Assembly: GCA_963576565.1 (NCBI GenBank)
Contig: OY755039.1
Coordinates: 136,991,869 to 137,055,868 of the forward strand
Source: Aspidapion aeneum
Taxonomy: Eukaryota > Arthropoda > Insecta > Coleoptera > Brentidae
Reading direction: 5' to 3'
Length of the DNA: 64,000 nucleotides
The position numbers were made by a program, and so were the translations under genes. Shown one piece after another: positions 31,358 through 42,180 of the stretch (position 1 is the first letter of the stretch; every line of letters begins with the position of its first letter). The notes below the pieces were generated by a model that was given only the letters and a program-made list of their open reading frames with translations, did not search any database and was not told where the DNA came from.

Positions 31358-34300
31358 CTAAGAAAAAATGATAATTGACTCAGATACAGCCTAAAGTAAT
31401 ATACATATCGATGGTTGAAAGGTAAAAGGCCATAAGCGACAGTTTTCAAACTTTACAGCAAAGCCACTTAAAGTATTATTTGTCGCTTAGTTAAAAAGAA
31501 TTATTACTAATATAATAGAAAAAGCACTAGAAGAGGGAAAAGTTTGTTCTGCAGTTTTTCTAGATGTAGCACAAGCATTTGACAAAGTGTGGCATGAAGG
31601 CCTTACTTTTAAACTAAAACGGTTTCTGCCAAAACAATATTCGGATATTTTGGAATCATACATATCTGATAGATATTTTAGAGTAAAACAGGAAGACTCA
31701 TACTCAAATTTAAGAGAAATTCAAGCAGGCGTGCCCCAGGGTAGCGTACTAGGCCCTTATCTATACTTATTATTCACTTGCGATATCCCAAAGCCAGAAA
31801 ATTGTCACTTAGCAACATTTGCAGATGATACTGGTTTATTGACGGTAGAAAAATCTATTGAAAAATGCATAGAAAAACTTTAGGATGCAGTCACCGAAGT
31901 TCACAGTTGGACCACAAAGTGGCGAATAAAATTAAATGAAACCAAATCAATTCATGTTGATTTTACAAACAAAAATATAAATCACATACAAATAACAATT
32001 AACAACATGCCCGTACCATATTCAAATCAGGCAAAATATCTCGGTATAACACTTGATGCCAAATTGCGCCAAACCGAACCGAACCAAACGCACATGTTAA
32101 GAAAAAAAAAGAAGAACTTGAGATAAGGTATAGAAAAATGAACTGGCTAATTGATAGGAAGTCCAATTTAACAATTCATAATAAGTTACTGCTTTATAGA
32201 CAAATACTGAAACCAGTATCGACATATGGTATTCAACTATAGGGTTGTGCTAAAGAGAGTAACATTCTTGTTTTACAGAGATTTCAAAATAAAGTATTAA
32301 GAAACATTGTGAATGCACCTTGGTACGTTCGAAATAGTGACCTTCATCGAGATCTAAAAATCGAAACTGTAGCAGAGACTATAAAAAAGTACGCAAAAAG
32401 CCATAAAGATAGACTCCATCGGCATGTGAATGTGGAAGCAATTCAGCTTCTAGACAATACTATGCTAGTTCGAAGACTAAAAAGAGTGAAGCCGTTTGAG
32501 CTAGTAAACTAAGTGAATTATATAAAACAAAATAATGCTATAAACACAACACAATTGTGAGTTACAGACTAAACAAAGCGGGGAGAACTGTTGAGTGAAG
32601 TTTATCTGACTTTTCTAGTAAATGAAGTTAAAACAAAATTGCTAATTAGTCTTACTGACTAGATTGTAATACAATAAACACAATGTGTTTGACAAAAAAA
32701 AAAGTTAAAAAGAAACCAGGATCCATTCTTTTTTCATTTGACTTAAGCGACAAAAAAATCATCGTAGAAGCCTGAATAATAGCTCATTCGACGCAGAAAA
32801 AAAACTTTGGCCCTTAAAACTCTATTTCAAATAATGTCGCTTATGACCTTTTGCCTTTCAACCATCGATATATACAGTGTGTCCACGGATAGAGTTAACG
32901 TAAGGTATAAATGACAAAAAAAAATCGATTTCAATTCTGATTTTCTGGGAATGGCAACTGCTTGGTTTCAAACTATGATGTTAAAAAAATTAGCCAAATC
33001 AATTAATATACAGGGTGGTTGAATAGGCTGATTTGATGATGTAAGGTATAAATGACAAAAAAATACTCGACTTAGATGCTGATTTTCTGGGTATTGTTCC
33101 TACTTAGTTTGAAACTAAGATGTTAAAAAAATAAATCAAATCAAGTAATCTACAGGGTGGTTTAGTAGGCTGATTTGATAAAAAGTGTTTTGTGAAGAGT
33201 AAAATACCTTTGTTTTAAAAGATATCGGAAAATGTTATAAAAATTAGTTGTTTAAATTTAAAAGTTACGGCAGATTCTCAATTTTCAGAAAACTCAGCCA
33301 ACACTGATTTTATAAGTCGATTATGAAATTTTTTTCTAGACGATTTTAAGCTGTTTTTCTGAAAATTGAGAATCAGTCGTAACTTTTAATTCTAAACAAC
33401 TTTTCTTAATAACCTTTTCTGATATCTTTCAAAGGCACACTTTTTTATCAAATCACCCTGTATATTGATTGATTTCACTTATTTTCTTAACATGTTAGTT
33501 TAACACCAAACAGAAAATCAGAATCTAATTCGAAATTGTTTTGTCATTTATACCTTACGGTAACTCAATCCGTTGCCACACTGTATATGTCCCATTAAGG
33601 ATGTCTGGCGGATTCATCTCAGAAACTGCTACCGCTACGACTTCGGGAACATTTTTTAAAACTCCCCGATAGAGGGCAGTAATCACAATTCTCGACTAGG
33701 GTCACCGGTTCAAGAAAACTGAAGTTTGTCGGGACCCTATTCTCTACTAGAATTTTTTTTTACAAATAATACTTTGATTAATAAAACTATATAATCCCTC
33801 ACATGTACCTCTTTGTCACTTCCCCACAGGAAGATAAGGCAAATGTCAGTTTTTAATTTTTATTAAAAAATTTATTACTCCTACATGGTAACTAACCCAA
33901 CTAAGGTTATTTAGAGGGTGCTGTTATGGCTTTAAGGATCAATTTGGCTACATAAGGGTAATTTATATTACCAATTACCTAAAGAGGTGTTATACAACCA
34001 AAAAGTGATTTATAAAGGGAGTATAATAAAACTTATATTCCTTCTGTTCCATTTAGATACTTTTGGTTTTATTGATTTCTGATTTATAAAGATTTTACCT
34101 AAAGTTTTTAAAAATAAATAAATATAAACTTTGGTCATTTAGTTTTTTTCATTACTTTAGACTTAGACCGAATATGGCTGTAGAACATAAACAACTGGTC
34201 GGTCAAACGGGCGAATCGACACGTAGTTTGCCGATGCATGAAGGTACACGAGTGGTGGGCGTGCTGGATTTACGCACAATTATAAAATACTCTGCCAATA

Positions 34301-37300
34301 TATGGGCCCCTAAGCTCACACTAGGTACTATAGTTATAGTGTATAGTGTGAGCTAATATAACTAAAAACTGAGATATATTTTATTCAACTCCAGACTAAA
34401 TTACCTTTTGTTTGATACCACACAAGCCATGTTTTGACTTAAACTCAAATTTTTGAAATCTACCCCCACCCTTAAAAAAATCAAAAACTAAAATGTATTT
34501 TGTTAAACTCCGGACTCAATTACCTTTCGTTTGATATCACACACGCCATATTTTCACTTAAACTCTAATTTTTAAAATATACCCCCACCCTTTGTTTTTA
34601 AATAAATTAAAATGTATTTTATTTAACTGCAGACTCAATTACCTTTCGTTTGATATCACACACGCCATATTTTTACATAAACTCTAATTTTTGAAATCTA
34701 CCCCCACCCTTTTATTTGGTTTGTGTTCGGTGGATTTTGTTCATTTTTAAAGGGGACCATCTCGACCCAAGACCCAGCCTAGGTACCAAATTTCATTAAA
34801 ATCGGCCAAGCGGTTTTTGAGTTATGCGCGTTGGTCGTTACAGACAGACATACAGACACACAGACAGACAGACAGACAGACAGACATACAGACAGACAGA
34901 CAGACAGACAGACAGACGGCGCAACAAAAAAGTTTTAAAATCATCTGAAACGCAAAGATATATAAAAATTTTTGAAATCGGAGCAACTTTTTTTTTCTCG
35001 AAAAAATTAGGATCACCATAGCTCACACTACTATAATATAGTATATGTGTGAGCTAATACCGGTTTTATTATTTTGTCGGTCTACCAGACATAACGCGAC
35101 ATCCCTATAAAAAAATTTACCAGAAGATACAAAAAAATGAACGATCAAAATTAATAATTTAGTACAAACGAGATGAAATTTTATTTAAATTAATTTTGCT
35201 AATTTTAAACTGCTTAAATTCTATTTCTAGGCAATTTTTTTATAGTAATGTTATTTTTTACGTTTATAGACATAAATAGTAATTTTTTTCCAAAAAAAAC
35301 TGCTTCCAGAACTTGGGCATTTTCGGATGAAAGTGTAAAATTAAAATAAAATATAAAGATAAATATTTTAAATTTGAAGGAAGTTCACGAGGTAAAAAAT
35401 TTTTACAAAAAAGTTTTACGGGCAAGGGCTTAATGAAGCCTAATGAGGCCGAAACGCGTCCCCGAGCTACCTTTACCTCTGAGGACTTGCCCGTGAAACT
35501 TTTTTGATAAATATTTTAAATTAAATAAATTGGTGTATAGGACATAAAGGCAGCGCATCTCCATACACTAATAAAGAGGTACGTTTTGCACAAAATTTCG
35601 TGAGAAACAAAATAGAAAAAAAGAGTCAAAAAGAAAAAATGCGTGTTTTCGATTTTTCTCGGTTTATGTAAAAATATAGTTTATACAAAAGTTGTAAAGC
35701 GTTTTACTATCTACACCTTTTATTTAACTTTTTTCGATAGGAGGTGTAGTTTTGCTGAAAACCGTGAAAAACCATTATTCACCCCTAAAAGTTAATCCAA
35801 TTTCACCCTAATAACTCGGATCGAGTTCAAATTATTTTTGCTGGTATGCGATAATATTTCTTTTACTTCGAATTTCATGCTTTTAAGGGTTTTTTGCTTT
35901 CTCAAAGTATTAGCACTGGTTTAAGTGACAAAAATGATTACACAACCCCTAGATCTGCACCCCAACAAAGTTAATAACAGCAGCTCTGTCGTATAGTCAT
36001 GTAGTTTCAATCATGACACGGCAGAGCCATCTGTCCGCTGCTGTTATTAAGTTTGTTGGGTTGCATATCTATAAGGGTTGTGTAATCATTGGTGACAATC
36101 ATACACACCTGCTCTGTTGACTTTTTTACAATAAGCATCTCTGCCCGACCATCTTCCTCCTTCGCACGTCCTCACCCGGCTATTAAGCGGCACCAAGTCG
36201 AACTCTCCGCGGCACGAGTAGCTCGCTTTCGTACCTTTTCGGTACCGCCCGTTCGGCAGGGCGATGCTTTTGGTTTTTTTGTTGGGCAGAGCGTTGCTAA
36301 AAGTGATATCGCCTGGAGGAAAATAATTTACATAAGTAAATGAGTTTTTGCCACTCATCAAATTACAGTTAAAAATAAGAATAAAAGCTATAGAGCCGAT
36401 CCGGGTAACTGTTTGCTTAAGACCAGAGCTGTCAGATACTTCAAGTACAGTACTTGAAATTGTACTTCAAGACAAGTACTTCAAGTACTGTACTTGAAGT
36501 ACATCTACAATCCGGTAACAGAACTTTGTACTTGAAGTGCTTTTAACAATGTACTTGGAAATGTACTTGATTTTGTCAAGTACAGTACTTCAAGTACATT
36601 ATAAGTACTTCAAGTACATTCAAAGTACTTCAAGTACATTCAAAGTACTTCAAGTACATTCGCAGTACTTCAAGTACATTAAAAGTACTTCAAGTACAAT
36701 AAAATATTCTTGAAGTACAATGATATAGGTGAGATATAACTTTAATGCGCCGAAGACAAGTGGTAACTCCAGGGTTGCCACCTGTACGGTTTTTTTATCA
36801 ACTTGGCACAGAAGTCCGGTATTTTAGCAACCTTGATAGGTACGTCTTAATTAATCGCCCAAGAAATCGTTATATTAGGTACACACTCATCCAAAGAATA
36901 ATGCCTATAGGCTTAATTATTGCACGCCTTCATTATTTCGTAGAACGTGAAATTCAAATTTAGTGTGAGAAACTACTACAGCAGGTATATTACACTTGCA
37001 GCTCGATTTTTGGGGATCCCCCGACTCGCCTTGCAGCAGACGTAATTTCTACGTTTGATTGAGGTTGATTTAAAGAACCCGAAAATTTATTTAGTCTGAC
37101 TAAATACACCTTAAATACTCTGCCAATATATGGGCCCCTAAGCTCACACTAGGTACTATAGTTATAGTGTACGTGTGAGCTAATATAACTAAAAACTGAA
37201 ATATATTTTATTTAACTCCAGACTAAATTACCTTTTGTTTGATACCACACAAGCCATGTTTTGACTTAAACTCAAATTTTTTAAATCTACCCCCACCCTT

Positions 37301-40300
37301 AAAAAAAACAAAAAACTAAAATGTATTTTGTTAAACTCCGGACTCAATTACCTTTCGTTTGATACCACACAAGCCATGTTTTGACTTAAACTCAAATTTT
37401 TGAAATCTACCCCCACCCTTAAAAAAACAAAAACTAAAATGTATTTTGTTAAACTCCGGACTCAATTACCTTTCGTTTGATATTACACACGCCATATTTT
37501 CACATAAACTCTAATTTTTGAAATCTACCCCCACCCTTTTATTTGGCTTCTGTTCGGTGGATTTTGTTCATTTTTAAATGGGACCATCTCGACCCAAGAC
37601 CCAGCCTAGGTACCAAATTTCATTAAAATCGGCCAAGCGGTTTTTGAGTTATGCGCGTTGGTCGTTACAGACATACAGACAGACAGACGGCGCAACAAAA
37701 AAGTTTCAAAATCATCTGAAACGCAAAGATATATAAAAAAATTTGAAATCGGAGCAACTTTTTTTTTCTCGGAAAAATTAGGATCACCATAGCTATAGTA
37801 TATGTGTGAGTTAAACTACTATAGTATATGTGTGAGCTAAAAATTCCTTGGATATTTAGGTTTGTTATGCTTATTTATTTACTTTGATTTAAACAAGTTT
37901 AAGTTAAACGCAGTTTTGTGGGCTATTATATAACTAGTACTTTCTATGGGTGATTTAGAAATTATTGACGGTTAGAAGTGCCCCAAGTCCTCCACCAAAA
38001 AAGAACTCAGGCAAGGTAGGGTATGAGTTTTACAAGAGTTTTTTGGTCTCATTACAAAGTGGATTGGATTTACACAAATGTGGAACAACCGTATGCAATT
38101 TAAAAAATACATTTTTGTCTTTTGGGGTAGGTCCCATTTACCCCGGAGTTCGATGTAACTGTGACACTCCTATTGCAAAACCATAAAACGTTAAAAACAT
38201 TTTGATGCGACTGGGTCAATTTTGCAGCTTTTTGTGTAATAAAATTATCTCTCTCCATTACCTTTCTATGGCATTTGTATGTAAAATGATTAGTTCAGAA
38301 AAAATAAATAAATGCACTTCAAGTATATATAAGTAATAGATATTTACATACAATAATATCCCAAAAAATAAAACCTTTCAAGTTGAAAATTTTGTAAACA
38401 TTTTTGACATGTTTTACATTTTTTACATCTTTGAAATTTTTTTACATTTTTGACGGTTTTTGGCATTTTTTGAATTTTTTTGTCATCTTAGATATTTTTG
38501 GAAGTTTTTGACGTTTTTTAAAATTTTTTAACATTTTTGACATTTTTTTTTGATATTTTTGGCATTTTGTTAATTTTTTGACATATTTAAAGTACTCGAA
38601 GTACTTTTATTGTGAAAGTAAAGGACTTGGGGAAAATCAAGTACTTTATAATGTACTTGGTACTTGAAGTACAGGGTGATTTTTTATAATTGCAAGATCG
38701 CTATAACTCGGTTATTATTGGGAGTAGAAAGTTCAAACAAGAACTGTTCGGTTTGGTAAATTATGGCCACTTTAGACCCACCATTAGTATTTTTTTATAG
38801 GTTATAATATACAGGGGACGACAATCAGATCAATTTTTTTAAAGGAAACACCCTATATATTTTTGTATTTTTAAGTTCCGCAACAAATTAGCTTTACAGA
38901 TATATGTAACACTATGGCTCTATCTTTGTTAGTTTTCGAGATATTGACGATTGAAATTCCGAAAATTAGCAAATTTTAAATAGGTATACGGTGCGGAGTA
39001 TTTAACGTATAGACTGTAAATAACAAACTGAAACAATATTGACTGACAGTTTGATAAATATAAATAATCATCTTTGTCAATTTTCATAGCAATTTAAAAT
39101 CAAAAGACGACAATTTTTTTAATGTTTTAATTGTTTTAAATCCATAAATAAATAAAAATTAACGTAACAAATGTTCAAACCTATCACCATTGACTTCAAT
39201 ACACTTTTGAAACCGGTCTCTTAAATTATTTATTGTTCTGGTTATTAAATTAGAAAAATTTTCATTAAGCTCATTGACAGACAGTGATATTAATTCTCTG
39301 AGCTCTCGTGTATTCCTCGCTTCTAATCTGTAAACTTTATCTTTAAGGTGACCCCATAAAAAAATTTCTAAAGGAGTTAAATCAAAACTGTTGGGTGGCC
39401 AGCGTATTGTGCCGTTTTTCCCAACCCATTCATTAAAATTATTAATCATTTTACATACAAATGCCATAGAAAGGTAATGGAGAGAGATAATTTTATTACA
39501 CAAAAAGCTGCAAAATTGACCCAGTCGCATCAAAATGTATTTAACGTATAGACTGTAAATAACAAACTGAAACAATATTGACTGACAGTTTGATAAATAT
39601 AAATAATCATCTTTGTCAATTTTCATAGCAATTTAAAATCAAAAGACGACAATTTTTTTAATGTTTTAATTGTTTTAAATCCATAAATAAATAAAAATTA
39701 ACGTAACAAATGTTCAAACCTATCACCATTGACTTCAATACACTTTTGAAACCGGTCTCTTAAATTATTTATTGTTCTGGTTATTAAATTAGAAAAATTT
39801 TCATTAAGCTCATTGACAGACAGTGATATTAATTCTCTGAGCTCTCGTGTATTCCTCGCTTCTAATCTGTAAACTTTATCTTTAAGGTGACCCCATAAAA
39901 AAATTTCTAAAGGAGTTAAATCAAAACTGTTGGGTGGCCAGCGTATTGTGCCGTTTTTCCCAACCCATTCATTAAAATTATTATTTAAGAATTCTCGAAC
40001 CTCATGAACATTATGAGGAGGAGCCCCATCCTGCTGAAAAATCAATCTTCTTCTTTGATTTAGTGGTAAGTCATCCAAAAAATTTTCTAAGTAATTTTGT
40101 AAAAAATTTAAATAAATTTGCCCCGTTAAAGAGTGCTAAAAAGTTATGGCCCAACAACACGGTCGTTCAGTATGCCACACCAGACATTCACGGATTGTCT
40201 TCCCTGTCTTTTAATTTCTTTTACAAAATTAGGGTTAGTCGTGGACCATAGTCTGCTATTCTGTCTATTTGGTAGACCACAAGTTGTAAACGTCGACTCA

Positions 40301-42180
40301 TCCGACCACAAAATGTGATTTAAAAAACGGGGTTCTGCGTTTAGTCTTTCATGCATAAAGTGACAAAACTCTACCCTTTTTCTTTTCTGATCGGGTGTTA
40401 GGCCTTGAAGTTCTTGTTGTTTATATGCCCAATAAGAATTTGTTCTTAGGACACGTCTTACTTTGGTAAAAGGCGTCAAGCGTTCCTGTCCTTCTTGCAC
40501 TAATGCGGAAGATACTTTTCTTATAGAAATTTGTGGGCTTTCTTGAAAATGTAGTAAAATATTTAAATTAGCCTCTTCGTTTGGACGAACAACTCGTTTT
40601 TTTCGTTCCACAGACGATGTTTCACGAAATTTTCTATATATCCTAAGAATTGTGGATATATTAGGACATTGTCGGGCTGGATACAGTTCTCGATATTCTC
40701 TCGCAGTAGCAGTGGCATTTTTATTATTTTTCGCATATAATAAAAGTATCTCTTGCTGTTCTGCATTGGAATAAAGCAACATTGTGGATAAATATTTAAA
40801 ATTTGGCACTGACAATGTCATTAGGTATTCACACATCTTAATATTGTTTGTGACTTGTCACAGGAAATACTCCGCACCGTATTTAAAATTTGCTAATTTT
40901 CGGAATTTCAATCGTCAATATCTCGAAAACTAACAAAGATAGAGCCATAGTGTTACATATATCTGTAAAGCTAATTTTTTGCGGAACTTAAAAATACAAA
41001 AATATATAGGATGTTCCCTTTAAAAAAATTGATCTGATTGTCGCCCCCTGTATATTATAACCTATAAAAAAATACTAATGGTGGGCCTAAAGTGGCCATA
41101 ATTTACCAAACCGAATAGTTTCTGCTTAAACTTTCTACTCCCAATAATAACCGAGTTATAGCGATCTTGCAATTATAAAAAATCACCCTGTACATTTGAA
41201 AAGAAGTAGTACTTTTACAAACCTTAATGTACTTGGTACTTGTACTTAAAGTACTTTCATAATGTACTTATGACAGCTCTGCTTAAGACAAAGAAAAGCT
41301 ATACAATTAGTACATGAAAAGGATAGCCAGTCCTCTAGGCTTTGGCTAGACACCTTTTCATAGGATGTACGCCGTTTGCTTTATCTGCTTTGCACACTTA
41401 GATCATATAGCTTCTTATTTCAATTTTTCAAGTATTTTCTCGATATTATGAAAACTTCGGTAGATATTTTTATTTTCGATACAGCATCTGATTGGACTAG
41501 AAATAGTGCAACTTCTTTTTATTTAACCAAAACTGTATCTCCTACTGTTTCCGAAATACCCATGTAGTTACTTTAATGCATATACGTAATATTCCAATAC
41601 TCCTTGTTACCTATTTACACAATGGTTGGCGTTTGATGCAAACATTCAGAAATAAAGGTAAGAAAAATGCACAGATACCAAATTTACATAGATAGAGTTT
41701 TTGTCAACTGTACGCCGATGATTTGACGTAACGAATACAAGAATAAAATAATATTCATGCGTAAAAGTATAGCCAATCAGGACATTTTATCTTAAGGACC
41801 GCAAAGAGGATAGACTTATACCCATTGATATTGTTATTTCAAATATGTTTGCATTCTGCATCGTAAGGTACCGTAGGTATTGCAATAATACTTACTATAT
41901 GGAAATAATATGAATATGTCTTTGAAAGCAACCAATCAGGTCTTTTTTGCTTAAAGAACCCAAGGCCCTCATGTTTGCATCATGGATGGGCAGTTACCGT
42001 GGAATATTATGTATATGCTTTAATGTGGGACACCCTTTATTTACCATTTTCCAAATAAGGAGGTGGAGGGCAGCTCATTTCACACTTGGGGCTCTCATTA
42101 AATTCCCAGCGTCCAAAGACGCAGAAAATGTCGCTGCTTCCGTAGAGGGCAAATCCTTCGTAGCATGAGATGTGTGCAAC
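31172..42180 (-). CDS. Sushi (CCP) domain protein gene, partial, three exons
   Basis: Minus-strand exons 42045-42180, 36109-36312 and 31172-31357 join in phase 1. CCP modules are about 60-residue, four-cysteine units in secreted or cell-surface proteins that bind ligands. Exon A gives the last three Cys of one module (ISCYEGF, IFCVFGRWEF, PKCEM) and the first Cys of the next (SCPPPPYLENG). Exon B completes that module (SYSCRGEF, RTCEGGRWSG, AYCKK). Exon C is a whole module (GCSPPKPVENG, FGCKDGF, SRCNNMGKW, LCEKEE). The splice phases and restored cysteine spacing are strong evidence for one transcript. The 5' and 3' parts are not found: exon A starts in phase 0 mid-module and exon C ends in an open phase-1 donor. 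Insect proteins such as Hikaru genki have CCP arrays, but identity is not established. Confidence 0.85.
31407..32867. mobile_element. MITE-like element split by a Jockey-type fragment
   Basis: ATCGATGGTTGAAAGGTAAA then AGGCCATAAGCGAC at the left (31407-31440) is mirrored at the right end (about 32832-32867). Inner sequence near both ends also carries further TTGTCGCTTA/TAAGCGACAA motifs. About 1.2 kb of non-LTR retrotransposon sequence separates the halves. The flanks ATATACAT and ATATACAG look like an imperfect 8-bp duplication. Confidence 0.6.
31499..32700 (+). pseudogene. Jockey-like reverse transcriptase fragment
   Basis: Plus-strand translation shows ordered RT motifs: FLDVAQAFDKVWHEGL (RT motif with first Asp), IQAGVPQGSVLGPYLY, TFADDTGLL (FADD active-site box) and AKYLGITLDAKL. 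It then ends with the C-terminal segment RFQNKVLRNIVNAPWYVRN through LKRVKPFELVN. The longest intact frame is 31587-31883; an in-frame stop at about 31881 and shifts near 32090-32125 break it. An A-rich 3' end lies near 32690-32710. The endonuclease half is missing, so it is a dead 5'-truncated copy. Confidence 0.88.
32875..33583. mobile_element. Mariner-type MITE with TA duplication
   Basis: The ends CAGTGTGTCCACGGATAGAG and CCGTTGCCACACTG are imperfect inverted repeats with inner GTAAGGTATAAATGACAAAA and its complement. TA lies at 32873-32874 and 33584-33585. An internal part around ACAGGGTGGTT and the 'TAAGGTATAAATGAC' motif is duplicated. Non-coding, 709 bp. Confidence 0.75.
33584..34159. 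other. CCP gene intron sequence, no feature seen
   Basis: AT-rich stretch between a MITE and a short exon-like ORF. Nothing supportable. Confidence 0.4.
34160..34287 (+). other. Unidentified exon-like stretch cut by HINE copy D
   Basis: After a pyrimidine-rich acceptor-like TTTTTTCATTACTTTAG, an open frame with ATG at 34174 encodes AVEHKQLVGQTGESTRSL and EGTRVVGVLDLR. Base composition is markedly less AT-rich than the neighbourhood. The HINE element begins at 34288. I do not recognise the protein. It may be a fragment of an older transposon or a lost exon. Confidence 0.25.
34288..35056. mobile_element. Helentron-like element, copy D
   Basis: TACTCTGCCAATATATGGGC start, hairpin-bearing ends, three internal ~105-bp repeats and a CAGA tract (34843-34918), ending GTGTGAGCTA. 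It lies in the intron between CCP exons B and C. The open frames within the CAGA tract are repeat artefacts. Confidence 0.7.
35390..35505. other. Hairpin with 19-bp arms
   Basis: AAAAAGTTTTACGGGCAAG near 35409-35427 pairs with CTTGCCCGTGAAACTTTTT near 35486-35504. The intervening loop contains GAGGCCGAAACGCGTC and a further small hairpin GGCTTAATGAAGCC. Possibly a MITE core or a structured RNA; no target duplication seen. Confidence 0.5.
35506..36108. other. CCP gene intron with an imperfect palindrome
   Basis: Around 35930-36090, GATTACACAACCC and AACAGCAGC are mirrored by GCTGCTGTTATTAA and GGGTTGTGTAATC, giving an inverted repeat of about 160 bp total. No coding sequence. Confidence 0.55.
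36109..36312 (-). CDS. CCP gene exon B
   Basis: The acceptor is ATTTTCCTCCAG|GCGATATC and the donor AGAGCAG|GTGTGTATG. 204 bases, phase 1 at both ends. It encodes the rest of the module opened in exon A: GDITFSNALP, KGTKASYSCRGEF, RVRTCEGGRWSGRDAYCKK. It is clearly richer in GC than its surroundings, as expected for a real exon. Confidence 0.88.
36430..36722. repeat. Palindromic TACTTGAAGTAC tandem units
   Basis: Irregular then regular copies of AGTACTTCAAGTACATT, about 18 bp each (clear tandem run 36590-36710). Related units reappear at 38590-38671 and 41191-41270, i.e. at the other end of the same hAT element on both sides of the inserted mariner. Confidence 0.9.
37116..37839. mobile_element. 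Helentron-like element, copy E
   Basis: Same termini as copies A-D. The CAGA tract is very short here (about 37670-37690), and the 3' terminal hairpin is partly duplicated (37798-37815 and 37816-37839). Nested inside the hAT element. Confidence 0.7.
39159..39442 (-). pseudogene. Duplicated transposase C-terminus
   Basis: This region repeats the C-terminal codons of the transposase (NFNEWVGKNGTIRW onward to EHLLR). It is apparently identical to 39698-39982. The upstream frame runs into the 96-bp filler at 39443-39538, which merely happens to stay open. Confidence 0.9.
39698..40836 (-). pseudogene. Tc1/mariner-type transposase, near-complete with one frameshift
   Basis: The first part (40144-40836) has an N-terminal helix-turn-helix region (NAEQQEILLLYAKNN... 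ARQCPNISTILRIYRKF, resembling the DUF4817-type domain), a second DNA-binding segment (ISIRKVSSALVQ), and HILWSDEST with the first catalytic Asp. After RVVGP the frame stops; the homologous protein continues in another frame from about 40130 (TGQIYLNFLQNYLENFLDDL), so one small indel separates the halves. The second part (39698-40078) has LIFQQDGAPPH (second Asp) and RWPPNSFDLTPLEIFLWGHL (third acidic residue), then a C-terminal helix ending EHLLR. Overall about 370 residues, normal for the family. The frameshift likely abolishes activity unless the called base is wrong. Confidence 0.88.
41290..42044. other. CCP gene intron, no feature seen
   Basis: AT-rich sequence between the hAT element and exon A. 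No repeat or exon recognised. Confidence 0.5.
42045..42180 (-). CDS. CCP gene exon A
   Basis: The acceptor on the minus strand is CTCTTTTGTAG|GTTGCA and the donor GAAAATG|GTAAATA. It encodes VAHISCYEGFALYGSSDIF through KCEMSCPPPPYLEN: three Cys finishing one CCP module and the opening Cys of the next. 136 bases, phase 0 in, phase 1 out. Confidence 0.85.

Larger units (their letters stand above)
38672..41190. mobile_element. Tc1/mariner-superfamily transposon with ~330-bp inverted repeats
   Basis: The ends CAGGGTGATTTTTTATAATT and the complement are the start of long inverted repeats (38672-39003 and 40865-41190). TA flanks both sides (38670-38671 and 41191-41192). It carries a transposase gene on the minus strand. 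An extra copy of the transposase 3' region (39001-39442) and a 96-bp filler (39443-39538) interrupt it. It inserted into a TACTTGAAGTAC unit of the surrounding hAT element. Confidence 0.92.
36424..41281. mobile_element. hAT-like element with 8-bp target duplication, containing two nested elements
   Basis: The ends CAGAGCTGTCA and TGACAGCTCTG are perfect 11-bp inverted repeats. CTTAAGAC stands directly outside both (36416-36423 and 41282-41289), a perfect 8-bp duplication diagnostic of hAT-type insertion. The terminal regions are made of palindromic TACTTGAAGTAC units. Without HINE copy E (37116-37839) and the mariner-type element (38672-41190), the host element would be about 1.6 kb. No hAT transposase remains, so it was probably non-autonomous. 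Confidence 0.88.

Noticed and set aside
35438..35462. Possible second hammerhead type: CCTAATGAGGCCGAAACGCG
   Set aside because: The core would be CTAATGA (G5 changed to A) and stem II would be only GGCC without a loop, so it does not meet the hammerhead consensus.
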